Below, in pieces: positions 8,870 through 17,579 of a stretch of DNA of 64,000 nt. Position 1 is the stretch's first letter. Each line of letters starts with the position of its first letter. Under the pieces are notes generated by a model. It saw only the letters and a list, made by a program, of their open reading frames with translations, was not told where the DNA came from and searched no databases. This stretch comes from Nocardiopsis composta. GTDB lineage: Bacteria > Actinomycetota > Actinomycetes > Streptosporangiales > Streptosporangiaceae. Made by a program: the position numbers and the translations under genes. Location of the stretch: positions 186,001 through 250,000 of the forward strand of contig NZ_JACHDB010000002.1 of the NCBI RefSeq assembly GCF_014200805.1, given 5' to 3'.

Positions 8870-9333
8870 GGAGACCGGCGGGTATGCGGCCCGTCGCCCG
8901 GGCGTTCGATCGCGGGGCGCCCTCGTTCCTCTGCCGATTCATCGACCGGTCCCGGCCCGCGGATCTGTACCGGTGAGCGGTGCCGGACCGGTCGACGGAC
9001 CAGCGGAAGGCGGTCGGTGCCGCGGGCGGGAAGGCGCGGGCCCCGCCCCAAGGGGAAACCGGTGCCCCGCGGGCCGAACCGGGTGACCACCTGCATGCCC
9101 GACAGCCCCTCGGCGAGTGCCGGGTGTTCGTGAGGCCCCGTCCCGACCGGCGGCGCGTCCGCCGTCCTCTTCCCCGTTGACGCGTCGACCGGTCCCGGAC
9201 CGCGGGCCGGCGCCCGGTCGGCGCATCGACGACAGGCGGGCGCCGCCTCGCGGGCGGCAGAACGCGGGCCGGCGCCCCGATGGAACGGCGCCTCGTGGAC
9301 CGGGTGACCGCCCGCATGCCGGACAGCCCCTCG
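8870..9333. repeat. Degenerate intergenic repeat cluster A, with palindromic cores
   Basis: This lies in the 934-bp gap 8439-9372, which holds no convincing gene. Core copies sit at 8942-8995 and 9185-9229; each begins TCGACCGGTCCCGG and the first ends in the complement (GCCGGACCGGTCGA), forming an imperfect hairpin. Flanking pieces are ACCGGGTGACC-x-C-x-GCATGCC-x-GACAGCCCCTCG at 9078-9113 and again at 9299-9333, and an inverted weaker copy at 8870-8902 (GGGTATGCGGCC). The same parts recur at 38535-38838. Alignment was by eye and copies differ at several positions. The rest of the gap shows nothing further. Confidence 0.6.
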
Positions 9334-9372
9334 CGGCCGCCCGCCGCCGGAAACGGCAGCGGCCCGGCCGCG

Positions 9373-10194
9373 TCAGGCGGCCGGCCGGTGCGGGGTACGG
9401 CGGCGCGGGCGGGGGCCGCGGGCGGCGCGGCGGCGCATGTCCCACATGCACAGCGCCATGGGGGCGGTGCGCACCCGGCGCGGCAGGCGCGGGTAGACGG
9501 CGCGGACCACGGCGACGAGTCGGTCGAAGCGGCGCTGCGAGCGCGGCCCCCAGGGCAGGCCCAGCCCGTCGCGCACGTGCGCGGGGAGCAGGCCCGCGGC
9601 GAGGAACCGCTGCACCCGCACCGGCGGCACCAGCAGCGGGTTGCGGGGGTGGAAGAGGTCGCGGGCGATGCCGCGGGCGGCCTCTCCCGGGCGGAGCGCG
9701 GCGACCGCGCCGGTCCAGTAGCGCTCGAAGTCGGCCCGGGTCGCCGGCCAGCGGTCCGCCGGGCAGCCCAGCGCGGTGGCGTACACCGCCGCCTGCCGGT
9801 AGGCGGCCTCCCTGCGCTCCGGGGGCAGTGGTCCCAGCGCCGTCTCGTAGAGCCGGAGGCCGCCCTCGTACAGGGTGGCCGCGACCCAGACCTGGAGTTC
9901 GGGGTCGCGCGCGTCGTAGCCGGGTCCGCGGACCCGGGCGTGCGCCGCCCGGACGGCGCGGGACACCCGGTCGACCTCCTCGGGGGTCCCGACGGCCATG
10001 GTGTAGACGAAGGTCAGCGTGGCGCGCAGCCGGTCCAGGGGGCGCTGGGCGAAGTCGCTGTGGTCGGCGACGCCCTGCCCCACCCCGGGGTGGCTCACCT
10101 GCATCAGGATCGCGTAGGCCGCCCCGCCGAGCACCGCCGCCTCGCCGCTGATCCGGCGCAGTTCCGACCGGTCGTCGTCCGCTCCCGCTTCCAT
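9373..10194 (-). CDS. MpaB-like / DUF2236 family protein (oxygenase-related)
   Basis: 273 residues. Hallmarks of the DUF2236/MpaB family are AAVLGGAAYAILMQVSHPGVGQGVADHSDF (the HPxVxxGV block with a haem-ligand-type His), L-RATLTFVYTMAVGT, an internal R-V-RGPGYDARDP segment, and a helical C-terminal part ending in a basic tail. Members include fungal MpaB and the latex-clearing rubber oxygenases, b-type haem proteins; most bacterial members have no assigned substrate. ATG 10194 follows a -10-like TAGCAT by exactly 7 nt (leaderless). It is divergent from an MFS gene, with a strong operator-like palindrome between them. Confidence 0.8.
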   Translation of the reverse strand: MEAGADDDRSELRRISGEAAVLGGAAYAILMQVSHPGVGQGVADHSDFAQRPLDRLRATLTFVYTMAVGTPEEVDRVSRAVRAAHARVRGPGYDARDPELQVWVAATLYEGGLRLYETALGPLPPERREAAYRQAAVYATALGCPADRWPATRADFERYWTGAVAALRPGEAARGIARDLFHPRNPLLVPPVRVQRFLAAGLLPAHVRDGLGLPWGPRSQRRFDRLVAVVRAVYPRLPRRVRTAPMALCMWDMRRRAARGPRPRRRTPHRPAA

Positions 10195-10264
10195 GGGCCC
10201 GATGCTACGGGTACCGCCCCGGCCTGCTCGGGCGGCTCTCCGGAAGCGGCGCCGTCCGCACATT

Positions 10265-10280
10265 CCTACCGGTCGGTAGG
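10265..10280. promoter_or_regulatory. TetR-type operator, 16-bp inverted repeat (copy 1)
   Basis: CCTACCGGTCGGTAGG has 7-bp perfect arms (CCTACCG/CGGTAGG) around GT. The identical 16-mer occurs at 21406-21421, and a 5-bp-arm relative lies at 32767-32778. It sits between the divergent MpaB-like and MFS genes. Dimensions fit a TetR-family dimer; the regulator is not identifiable from the window. Confidence 0.65.
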
Positions 10281-10325
10281 GGGTTGTCGGGGTGGGCGCC
10301 GGACTCTAGTGTGACTCGCACCACT

Positions 10326-10343
10326 CTAACCGAACGCTGTTAG
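10326..10343 (+). promoter_or_regulatory. Second inverted repeat before the MFS gene
   Basis: CTAACCG (10326-10332) and CTGTTAG (10337-10343) are arms matching at 6 of 7 positions around AACG. It is 28 nt before the MFS ATG, close to where the transcript would start, and is a possible operator distinct from the 10265 site. Confidence 0.4.
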
Positions 10344-10370
10344 GAATGTCGGAGCGAGGAAGGGGCCCGC

Positions 10371-11735
10371 ATGGCACTGCGCACCTCCGGACCGGCCGCG
10401 GCGGCTCGCGGCGAAGGGGTCCCCGGCTCCCCGCGGGCCTGGTTCATCGTCGGGATGCTCGTCATCCTGATGGCCCTCAACTACGCGGACAAGCTGGCGT
10501 TCGGGCTCGCGGCCAACCCGATCATCGAGGAGTTCGGGCTCACCGCGACCCAGTACGGCTTCGCCAACAGCATCTTCTACGTGCCCTTCTTCATCGCCAC
10601 CCTGGTCGTCGGGTTCTACGCGAACAGGACCACGACCACCTGGCTGCTGGGCGTCATCGCGGTGCTGTGGGGCGTCGCCCAGATCTCCATGGTCTTCGCC
10701 GCCGGGCTCGGCATGATCCTCTTCTCCCGCCTCCTGCTCGGCGGCTCGGAGGGACCCACCTACGGGCTGGTCAACCACGCCGCCTTCAAATGGCTGCGGG
10801 AGGCCGACCGGAGCCTGGCCAGCTCACTGCTGTCGGCCGGCGGCTCGCTCGGCGTCATGATCGGCGCCCCGGTGCTGACCTGGCTGATCGTCGAGCACGG
10901 CTGGCGGGCGGCGTTCATCGCCTCCGGTGTGGCCAGCATCGCCTGGTGCGCGGTGTGGATGTTCGTCGGCAAGGAGGGGCCGCTCACCGGCGCCGGGGAG
11001 GGCAAGGGCGCGCAGGGCAAGGCCGCCGAGCAGGGCGGGGCCGAGCTGGACGGGGCGGCCGGCCCGGAGCCGGCGGCGGCCCCCGCCGCGGAGCCCGGCT
11101 TCTGGCAGATCGTGCGCACCCCCACCTTCATCGCGGTCTCCCTGGCCGCGTTCGCCGCCAACTGGGGCATCTCGGTCAAGCTCGCCTTCATGCCGCTCTA
11201 CGTGCAGAACGTGCTGGGCCTCACCGAGCACCAGACCAGCGTCTACCTGATGGTCAGCCAGCTCTTCACCATGCTCTGCGTCTACGTGGGCCTCGCCTTC
11301 CTGATCAAGGCGCTGATGGGCCGGGGCGTGTCCAGCAGGGCCGCGCGCGGCGTGCTCGGCGGGGTGTGCCTGCTGGTCGCGGGGGTCTCGCTGTTCGGGT
11401 TCGTGCTGCTGCCACTGGTCCCGCTCAAGCTCGGAGTGAGCATCCTCGGCGCCCTCGGGCTGATCGCCTTCCCGGTGGGCAGCACCGTCATCGGGCAGAT
11501 CGCCCCGACCGGCAAGCGCGCCGGGGTGCTCGGCGCCTACGCCGCGGTCTACGGCGTCGCCGGCGTGATCGGCCCGCTGGTCACCGGGCTGTTCGCCGAC
11601 GCGGGCGCCACCCAGGCGGCCGGCCTGGACAGCGGGCTGCTGTTCTGGGGCGGGCTCACCCTGGTCTGCGGGGTGGTCGCGGTGGCCTTCACCCGGCCCG
11701 AGCTGGACGCCCGCAGGCTCGCCGCCGGCAGGTAG
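10371..11735 (+). CDS. MFS transporter (anion:cation symporter-like)
   Basis: 454 residues with about 12 hydrophobic segments. The first reads AWFIVGMLVILMALNYADKLAFG; an acidic N-Y-x-D pair in helix 1 and the following LTATQYGFANSIFYVPF are typical of the ACS subgroup, which takes up carboxylates such as glucarate or phthalate. A long Gly/Ala/Glu-rich cytoplasmic loop (about residues 203-245) separates the halves. RBS GAGGAAGGGG precedes ATG 10371 by 5-6 nt. Two operator-like palindromes lie upstream, so expression is probably regulated. Substrate is not deducible. Confidence 0.85.
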   Translation: MALRTSGPAAAARGEGVPGSPRAWFIVGMLVILMALNYADKLAFGLAANPIIEEFGLTATQYGFANSIFYVPFFIATLVVGFYANRTTTTWLLGVIAVLWGVAQISMVFAAGLGMILFSRLLLGGSEGPTYGLVNHAAFKWLREADRSLASSLLSAGGSLGVMIGAPVLTWLIVEHGWRAAFIASGVASIAWCAVWMFVGKEGPLTGAGEGKGAQGKAAEQGGAELDGAAGPEPAAAPAAEPGFWQIVRTPTFIAVSLAAFAANWGISVKLAFMPLYVQNVLGLTEHQTSVYLMVSQLFTMLCVYVGLAFLIKALMGRGVSSRAARGVLGGVCLLVAGVSLFGFVLLPLVPLKLGVSILGALGLIAFPVGSTVIGQIAPTGKRAGVLGAYAAVYGVAGVIGPLVTGLFADAGATQAAGLDSGLLFWGGLTLVCGVVAVAFTRPELDARRLAAGR

Positions 11736-11822
11736 CGGCCCGCCGGTCTCGAGCCGCCGGTAGAAAGGGCGACGACCTGGGCATAACCACCGCCGACGAT
11801 CGCGATGACGGGGGAGACCGGG

Positions 11823-12614
11823 ATGTCACTGACCTTCGGCGGTGGTCCGCTCAGCAAGAACGCGCCCGGCACGGTGAACTACACGCTCTCGGCGCCGCAC
11901 CACGCGCTGTTCATGCAGCCGTTCCCGCGCCGGGTGCGGGCGGTGCTGGCCGGCACCACCGTGCTCGACACCGTCCAGGGCCACCTGCTGCACGAGACCA
12001 GCCTGATGCCGCAGCTCTACGTGCCCACCGAGGACCTGCGGGGCGGCAGCCTCACCCCCAGCGACCACACCACGCACTGCCCCTACAAGGGGGACGCGGC
12101 CTACTGGCACCTCACCGTCGGCGAGCGCACCGTGCAGAACGCGGTCTGGGCCTACCCCGACCCCAAGCCGGAGGCGTCCTGGCTGCGCGGCCTGTCCTCG
12201 GTGTACTGGGAGGCCGCCGACGCCTGGTTCGACGAGGAAGAGGAGGTCCGCGCGCACCTGCGGGACCCCTACCACCGGGTGGACACCCGGCCGGCGAGCG
12301 TGCTGGTGCGGGTCCGCCACGGCGACCAGGTCGTCGCGCTGAGCGGGAATGCCAGGGTGCTCTCCGAGACCGGGCTGCCCAACCGCTACTACATCCCGCC
12401 GGACGACGTCCGCACCGACCTGCTGGTGCCCAGCGGGACCGACTACCACTGCCCGTACAAGGGCCAGGCGCGCTACTGGCACCTGCGCACCGGCGACCGG
12501 GACCTGGTCGACGCGGCCTGGAGCTTCACCGCGCCGCTCTCCGACGGCAGGGACGTGCGCGACCACTTCTGCTTCCTCCACGACGAGCTGGAGATCACCA
12601 CCGAGCCCAAGTGA
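11823..12614 (+). CDS. Tandem DUF427 domain protein
   Basis: 263 residues made of two DUF427 units. Each carries R/VLVxVRHG-type strands, an H/Y-Y-I-P or L-Y-V-P segment and the signature HCPYKGDAAYWHL (first) or HCPYKGQARYWHL (second), followed by D-A-A-W or N-A-V-W. The domain is a small beta-rich fold of unknown biochemical role, common in actinobacteria. ATG 11823 is preferred to ATG 11805 because a GGGGGAG run lies 7 nt ahead of it. It follows the MFS gene by 87 nt on the same strand. Confidence 0.82.
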   Translation: MSLTFGGGPLSKNAPGTVNYTLSAPHHALFMQPFPRRVRAVLAGTTVLDTVQGHLLHETSLMPQLYVPTEDLRGGSLTPSDHTTHCPYKGDAAYWHLTVGERTVQNAVWAYPDPKPEASWLRGLSSVYWEAADAWFDEEEEVRAHLRDPYHRVDTRPASVLVRVRHGDQVVALSGNARVLSETGLPNRYYIPPDDVRTDLLVPSGTDYHCPYKGQARYWHLRTGDRDLVDAAWSFTAPLSDGRDVRDHFCFLHDELEITTEPK

Positions 12615-12688
12615 GCCCGGTCCGGCCGGGCGCGCACCGCCGTCCACAGCGCGCCGCGGAGCGGTCCCCGGCCGTCCCACCGGAGCGG

Positions 12689-12694
12689 TACTGT
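12689..12694 (+). promoter_or_regulatory. -10 element for leaderless helicase gene
   Basis: TACTGT ends 7 nt before the GTG start codon at 12702, and no RBS is present, so transcription would begin at or next to the start codon. A clear -35 is not seen. Confidence 0.5.
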
Positions 12695-12701
12695 CGCATG
12701 C

Positions 12702-14786
12702 GTGCCTGAACTCCCCGATGTCGAGACCCTGCTGGACGCGGCCGTCACCGCCCTGGGCGGCACCCGGCGCGAGGGCCAGGCGGAGATGGCCGCGGCCGTC
12801 GCCGACGCCGTCGCCGCCCAGGAGCACCTGGTGGTGCAGGCCGGGACCGGAACCGGGAAGTCGCTGGCCTACCTGGTGCCGGCCGTCCGCCACGCCTTCG
12901 CCGAGGAGACCACCGTCGTGGTCTCCACCGCCACCCTCGCGCTGCAGCGCCAGCTGATCGAGCGGGACCTGCCCCGGCTGGCCGCGGCGCTCGCGCCGCT
13001 GCTCGGCCGCGAGCCGACCTTCGCGATCCTCAAAGGGCGCCGGAACTACCTGTGCCGGCAGAAGCTGAGCGGCGCCGGGGAGGCCGCCGAGGACCCCGAC
13101 ACAGAGCTCTTCGACCCCCGCCAGCTCTCCGCGATGGGGCGCCAGGTGAAGCGGCTGCACGAGTGGGCGGAGGAGACCGAGACCGGCGACCGGGACGACC
13201 TCGTCCCCGGCGTCGGCGACCTCGCCTGGCGGCAGGTGTCGGTGGCCGGCAACGAGTGCATCGGCGCCGCGGCCTGCCCGTTCGGCCAGGAGTGCTTCGC
13301 CGAGCTGGCACGCGAGGTGGCCGGCGAGGCCGACATCGTGGTCACCAACCACGCGCTGCTCGCGATCGACGCCATGCAGGGCTACCACATCCTCCCCGAG
13401 CACCCGGTGCTGGTCGTGGACGAGGCCCACGAGCTGGTCGACCGGGTCACCTCGGTGGCCACCGCCGCGCTGGGCGACCGGGCCGTCTCGGCCGCGGCCA
13501 AGCGCGCCGCGCGCCTGGTCGAGCCGGACGCCACCGAGCGGCTGGGCGAGGCCGCCGACGGGCTCGCCCTGATGGTCGCCGACCTGGACCCCGGCCGGCT
13601 GGACCACATCGACGAAGGGCTGGCCGGCGCGGTCGCGGCGGTGCGCGACTCCGCGCACGCCTGCATCACCGCGGTCAAGTCGGTCAGCGCCGAGGGCGAC
13701 GCGGACACCACCGCGGTCCGCCGCCGCACCCTGGCCGCCCTGGACGAGGTGCACGACGCCGCGGTCCGGCTGCTGGAGTCCTTCGAGCCGCCGCTGCGCG
13801 ACCGCACCTCGGTGGTGTGGCTGGCCAAAGGGCCGCGCACCGCGCCCGCCCTGCACGTCGCCCCGCTCGGCGTCGGCGGGCTGCTCCGGGAGAAGCTCTT
13901 CGGCGACCGCACCACCGTGCTCACCTCGGCCACCCTCGCGCTGGGCGGCGGCTTCGGCGCGCTGGCCGCGCAGTGGGGCCTGGGACGGCGGACCGACACC
14001 GCCGCCGCGGACGGCGGGCAGGGCGAGGGCGGCGAGAAGGGCGCGGAGCGGACCGACGACGCCGACACCGCGGCCGGCGAGCCGCGCTGGCGCGGGCTGG
14101 ACGTCGGCTCCCCCTTCGACCACCGGCGCAGCGGCATCCTGTACGTGGCCCGGCACCTGCCGCCGCCCGGCCGGGACGGGCTGGACGAGCGGTACCTGAA
14201 GGAGATCGAGGAGCTGATCGGAGCGGCCGGCGGGCGCACCCTGGGGCTGTTCTCCTCGATGCGGGCCGCCTCCGCCGCGGCGGAGGAGATGCGCGAGCGG
14301 CTGGACCTGCCGATCCTGTGCCAGGGGGAGGACTCCACCGGTCAGCTGGTGGAGCGCTTCGCCGCGGACGAGCAGAGCTGCCTGTTCGGCACCCTTTCGC
14401 TCTGGCAGGGGGTGGACGTCCCCGGGCCGTCGCTGCAGCTGGTCATCGTCGACCGGATCCCCTTCCCGCGGCCGGACGACCCGCTGGCCTCGGCGCGGCA
14501 GCGCTCCATCGGGGCGCACGGCGGCAACGGCTTCATGGCGGTGGCGGCCACGCACGCCGCGCTGCTGCTGGCCCAGGGCACCGGGCGGCTGCTGCGCTCC
14601 ACCGACGACCGGGGGGTGATCGCGGTGCTCGACCCGCGGCTGGCCACCGCCCGCTACGGCGGCTTCCTGCGCTCCTCGCTGCCGCCCTACTGGGAGACCG
14701 GCGACCCGGAGGTGGCCCGGGGCGCGCTCCGCCGCCTCGACGCCCTCGCCGCAGAGCGCCGGCCCGCCCCGGCGGCGGCGGGCTGA
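12702..14786 (+). CDS. ATP-dependent DNA helicase, DinG/XPD-like (Fe-S, superfamily 2)
   Basis: 694 residues. Walker A is AGTGTGKSLAYLVP near residue 48. Four Cys positioned as in XPD/DinG (YLCRQK, NECIGAAACPFGQEC) should hold a 4Fe-4S cluster. Motif II is VVDEAHELVDR, preceded by DIVVTNHALLAID. The C-terminal RecA-like half has TLGLFSSMRAA, LSLWQGVDVPG and IVDRIPFPRPDDP, and motif VI reads LAQGTGRLLRS. It would unwind DNA 5' to 3', probably at recombination or R-loop structures. An acidic Gly/Ala-rich insert (about residues 435-460) is unusual. No LexA box is seen, so it is not obviously part of the SOS regulon here. Confidence 0.92.
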   Translation: MPELPDVETLLDAAVTALGGTRREGQAEMAAAVADAVAAQEHLVVQAGTGTGKSLAYLVPAVRHAFAEETTVVVSTATLALQRQLIERDLPRLAAALAPLLGREPTFAILKGRRNYLCRQKLSGAGEAAEDPDTELFDPRQLSAMGRQVKRLHEWAEETETGDRDDLVPGVGDLAWRQVSVAGNECIGAAACPFGQECFAELAREVAGEADIVVTNHALLAIDAMQGYHILPEHPVLVVDEAHELVDRVTSVATAALGDRAVSAAAKRAARLVEPDATERLGEAADGLALMVADLDPGRLDHIDEGLAGAVAAVRDSAHACITAVKSVSAEGDADTTAVRRRTLAALDEVHDAAVRLLESFEPPLRDRTSVVWLAKGPRTAPALHVAPLGVGGLLREKLFGDRTTVLTSATLALGGGFGALAAQWGLGRRTDTAAADGGQGEGGEKGAERTDDADTAAGEPRWRGLDVGSPFDHRRSGILYVARHLPPPGRDGLDERYLKEIEELIGAAGGRTLGLFSSMRAASAAAEEMRERLDLPILCQGEDSTGQLVERFAADEQSCLFGTLSLWQGVDVPGPSLQLVIVDRIPFPRPDDPLASARQRSIGAHGGNGFMAVAATHAALLLAQGTGRLLRSTDDRGVIAVLDPRLATARYGGFLRSSLPPYWETGDPEVARGALRRLDALAAERRPAPAAAG

Positions 14787-14787
14787 C

Positions 14788-14811
14788 CGCAGGGGCCCGC
14801 CCCCGCCTGCG
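14788..14811. terminator. Hairpin between convergent genes
   Basis: CGCAGGGG (14788-14795) pairs with CCCCGCCTGCG (14801-14811) with a small bulge and a CCCGC loop. It starts immediately after the helicase stop and lies before the end of the opposing gene, so it could serve both. Confidence 0.4.
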
Positions 14812-14861
14812 CCGGGCCGCCTCGGAGCCCGCCGGGTATGCGGCCGGCCCCCGTCGGCGAT

Positions 14862-15389
14862 CTAGCGGCGCAGCCGGTAGCCGAAGAGCCGGACCGCGTA
14901 CCCGGGGGACTCGTCGTCCTCACCGGGCTGGAACTGCCAGCGGTCGTCGTGCTCGCCGGTGGCCAGCTCGCTCCAGACCAGGTCGATCAGTTTCAGCCGG
15001 GCGACCACCGATGCGCCCGGGTCCAGGACCACCGAGTAGGAGCGGTCGGCGAGCCGCTGGGTCACCATCCCCACGGGCTGGCCGTCCCAGACGGCCGGCA
15101 CCGGGGCGTGCCCGATCTCGACGTCGCAGAGACGGAGCTGCTGGATCTCCTCCTCCAGGGCCTCCCCGGCCATCGCGTCGTCCAGCTTCAGGGCCTCTTC
15201 GAGCTCGTCGCGGTCGGCGTCGTCGCGCAGGTAGGCGTGGTAGGTGCGGTGGCCGCAGGTGCGGCAGAGGCGCCGGACGACGCACCGGGCCAGGCCGTAG
15301 GCGGACTGCGCCTCGCCGATGCCCTGGTAGTCGCTCACCTGGCGGCTCCGGCCGCATTCGCAGCACAAGGCCGTGAGATCCCGCTTCAT
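14862..15389 (-). CDS. Hypothetical protein with N-terminal zinc-ribbon-like cysteines
   Basis: 175 residues, not recognised. The N-terminus has two Cys pairs, LCCECGRS (residues 8-13) and LCRTCGHRTYHAYLR (about 41-55), spaced like a zinc ribbon. A very acidic helix (DDADRDELEEALKLDDAMAGEALEE) follows, then a beta-rich C-terminal half with WSELATGEHDDRWQFQPGEDDESPGYAVRLFGYRLRR. RBS-like GGGAGGGGG lies about 10 nt before the ATG. It converges on the helicase gene. A nucleic-acid or metal-binding role is possible; no function is claimed. Confidence 0.7.
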   Translation of the reverse strand: MKRDLTALCCECGRSRQVSDYQGIGEAQSAYGLARCVVRRLCRTCGHRTYHAYLRDDADRDELEEALKLDDAMAGEALEEEIQQLRLCDVEIGHAPVPAVWDGQPVGMVTQRLADRSYSVVLDPGASVVARLKLIDLVWSELATGEHDDRWQFQPGEDDESPGYAVRLFGYRLRR

Positions 15390-15591
15390 TCCTCAGTCCC
15401 CCTCCCAGGGGAGTATGCGATGGAAGCGGCCGGTAAGGGAACCGCCCTGCTCGGCGAGATGCTTCAAACTTGTGCCGATCAATGGCCAAAAAGCCGCGTA
15501 TTGCCCGAATCGCACCTGTCGGTGCCCGCCTTTCGGCGCCGGTGTGAGATAGCTTGCCCTCCACCCGGTGCCGGGCGCCAGGGCCCGGGCG

Positions 15592-16830
15592 TCACGCGCC
15601 CCCCGCGGCCTTCCCGGCCTTCTCCGCGGGCCCGCCGTCCGCGCCCTCCCCGGCGCCGTCCGCGGCCCCTTCGCCGGCCTCCGCCGCCGGCCGGCCGACG
15701 GCCGGCTCCGCGCCGTCCGCGGCCGGTTCCCCGCCGGTCCGCTGCTCCTCCTCGGTGCCCTCCAGCAGCGGGTGCTCGGCCACCTCGTAGCGCTTGATGT
15801 ACACGCTGAGGAACGCCTGCAGGCTGGCGCCGGCGGGCAGCGCGAGCAGCGCGCCGGGGGCGCCCAGCACCGCGGCGCCGGCCAGCACTGCGCCGAACGC
15901 CACCGCCGGGTGCATGTCCAGCGTCCGGGCGGTGATCCGGGGCTGCAGCACGTAGTTCTCGAACTGCTGGTAGACGGTGATGAACACGAGCATCCACAGC
16001 GCCGGGAAGGGGCCGCCGATCAGCGCCACCACCACCGGGAGCGCCCCGCCGATGTAGGTGCCGACGGTCGGGATGAACTGGGAGAGCACCCCGACCCACA
16101 GCGCCAGCGCGAACGCGTAGTCCACGTCCAGCACGACCAGCGCCGCGAAGTGCGCGGCGGTGGAGATCAGCGCGAGCAGCGCGCGGGAGTAGATGTAGCC
16201 GCCGGTCTTGTCGATCGCGATCTCCCAGGCCCGCAGCACCTCGCTCTGCGTGCGGGGCGGCAGCACCGAGCAGATGGTGCGCCGGAACCGCGGCCCGTCG
16301 GCGGTCAGGTAGAAGGTGAACAGCGCCACCGTCAGTCCGTTGAAGAGCAGCAGGAGCAGCGCGGTCCCGGCGCCCCAGGCGTTCTCCGCCGCGCTGGAGG
16401 CCCACTGGTTGAACTGGCCGCTGACGTCGGTCAGCTCCGCGAGCAGGATCTCCGGCTGGAAATCGGCGTTGAAGGTGGTGTTGACCCAGCTCAGCAGCGC
16501 CCGGCTCATCGCCGGGATCTGCGCGGCGAACTCCAGCACCTGGCCGACCAGCATCGAGCCGAGCACCGAGACGAACACCGCGAGCACGCCCAGCGCGGCC
16601 AGCATCACCGCGCCGGTGGCCAGCCCGCGCGGCCAGCGGTGCCGGTGCAGCCAGTTGACCGCCGGCTCCAGCGCCAGGGCGAGGAAGAGCGAGATGAGCA
16701 GCAGCACCAGCAGGCCGCGCAGCTGGAAGAAGAGCCATCCCGCGACGGCGAAGCCGATCACGGTCCACACCGCGAGCATCATCGCGCGCGGCAGCCACGA
16801 CGGCATGCCGGTCTTGTCAGGCTGGGTCAT
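15592..16830 (-). CDS. AI-2E family (PerM/YhhQ-like) transporter
   Basis: 412 residues with 7-8 hydrophobic segments and the family pattern: N-terminal LFFQLRGLLVLLLISLFLALALEPAV, the long loop before LLLLFNGLTVALFTFYLTADG, and the C-terminal signature VGVLSQFIPTVGTYIGGALPVVVAL followed by QQFENYVLQPRI. These membrane proteins export small molecules or exchange ions; the name comes from E. coli TqsA. The C-terminus is an acidic Ala/Gly/Glu-rich tail of about 55 residues. Start ATG 16830 places residue 1 just ahead of the first helix; the frame is open for 102 codons further up but with low-complexity sequence. Confidence 0.88.
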   Translation of the reverse strand: MTQPDKTGMPSWLPRAMMLAVWTVIGFAVAGWLFFQLRGLLVLLLISLFLALALEPAVNWLHRHRWPRGLATGAVMLAALGVLAVFVSVLGSMLVGQVLEFAAQIPAMSRALLSWVNTTFNADFQPEILLAELTDVSGQFNQWASSAAENAWGAGTALLLLLFNGLTVALFTFYLTADGPRFRRTICSVLPPRTQSEVLRAWEIAIDKTGGYIYSRALLALISTAAHFAALVVLDVDYAFALALWVGVLSQFIPTVGTYIGGALPVVVALIGGPFPALWMLVFITVYQQFENYVLQPRITARTLDMHPAVAFGAVLAGAAVLGAPGALLALPAGASLQAFLSVYIKRYEVAEHPLLEGTEEEQRTGGEPAADGAEPAVGRPAAEAGEGAADGAGEGADGGPAEKAGKAAGGA

Positions 16831-17056
16831 GGGTGCGTTGGCGCGGAGACTCCCGCCCCGCGGGCGGAAGGGAGCGCTTCCTCCTCGTCTGTCGGATCGC
16901 CCGGCCGTGCCGAGAGCGGTCGGGCCGCCGGGCCCCGCATCCGGTGCCGGGCCCGCCCCGGCCGGCCGTGCGGCGGAGGACATGCTGCCCGCCCCCGCTG
17001 TGAACTCGCTGAGAAGACGCGGTCCAGCGGGGCGGGCGGGGTCCGCGCCCGGCGGT

Positions 17057-17404
17057 TCAGTCGTCCAGGGAGAGCCCGCGCTTGTTCCGCGCGGTCCACT
17101 CGCGCATCCGCTTGGGATACCCGACGATCTGGACATCGTAGACGGGAACCGCCAGATCCCGCGCCACCTTGCGGATCACGTCGGGCGATCCGACCCGGCG
17201 CCGGGTCCACTCGCCGTCGTGCGCGACGCCCACCGCGGTGGTCCCGGTGGCGAACGTCTCCGGTTCGACGTAGAACTCCACGCCCGTCCTCGACCGGGCG
17301 AAATCGATCAGCGCCTTGACGTCGGAGTCCTCGGCCGGGCGGTCGAAGCGGGCCTTGCCGCGCCGCCGCGCTCTGCGGAGTCCGAACCGGTCTCGCCATC
17401 CCAT
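17057..17404 (-). CDS. Small conserved-looking hypothetical protein
   Basis: 115 residues with a very basic N-terminus (MGWRDRFGLRRARRRGKARF), then D-V-KALIDFARSRTGVEFYVEPETFATGTTAVGVAHDGEWTRRRVGSP, then YDVQIVGYPKRMREWTARNKRG. The alternation of strands and helices suggests a compact fold of the kind annotated in actinobacteria only as hypothetical or oxidoreductase. GGGAG lies about 10 nt before ATG 17404. It is divergent from the TPR-like gene at 17580. Function unknown. Confidence 0.65.
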   Translation of the reverse strand: MGWRDRFGLRRARRRGKARFDRPAEDSDVKALIDFARSRTGVEFYVEPETFATGTTAVGVAHDGEWTRRRVGSPDVIRKVARDLAVPVYDVQIVGYPKRMREWTARNKRGLSLDD

Positions 17405-17579
17405 GTGCGTTGCGCTCCCGTTCGCGCCGTCGTGCCGCCGTACGGTGTCGGGTGTCGTGCTCGGGCCCTCGCAAAGGAGTCTATCCGCCCGAAGCGGCGG
17501 GACTTTTCGCATTTCCCGTACGCCGGGGTGACCGCGCTGCTACGTTCGGTGCCCGATAGGGGCGAGGGGGTTGCTTGTC

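Noticed and set aside
14821-14860. Another copy of the intergenic repeat arm (GCCGGGTATGCGGCC)
   Set aside because: Only about 15 bases match the arm seen at 8870-8902 and no core follows, so it is within what GC-rich sequence gives by chance.
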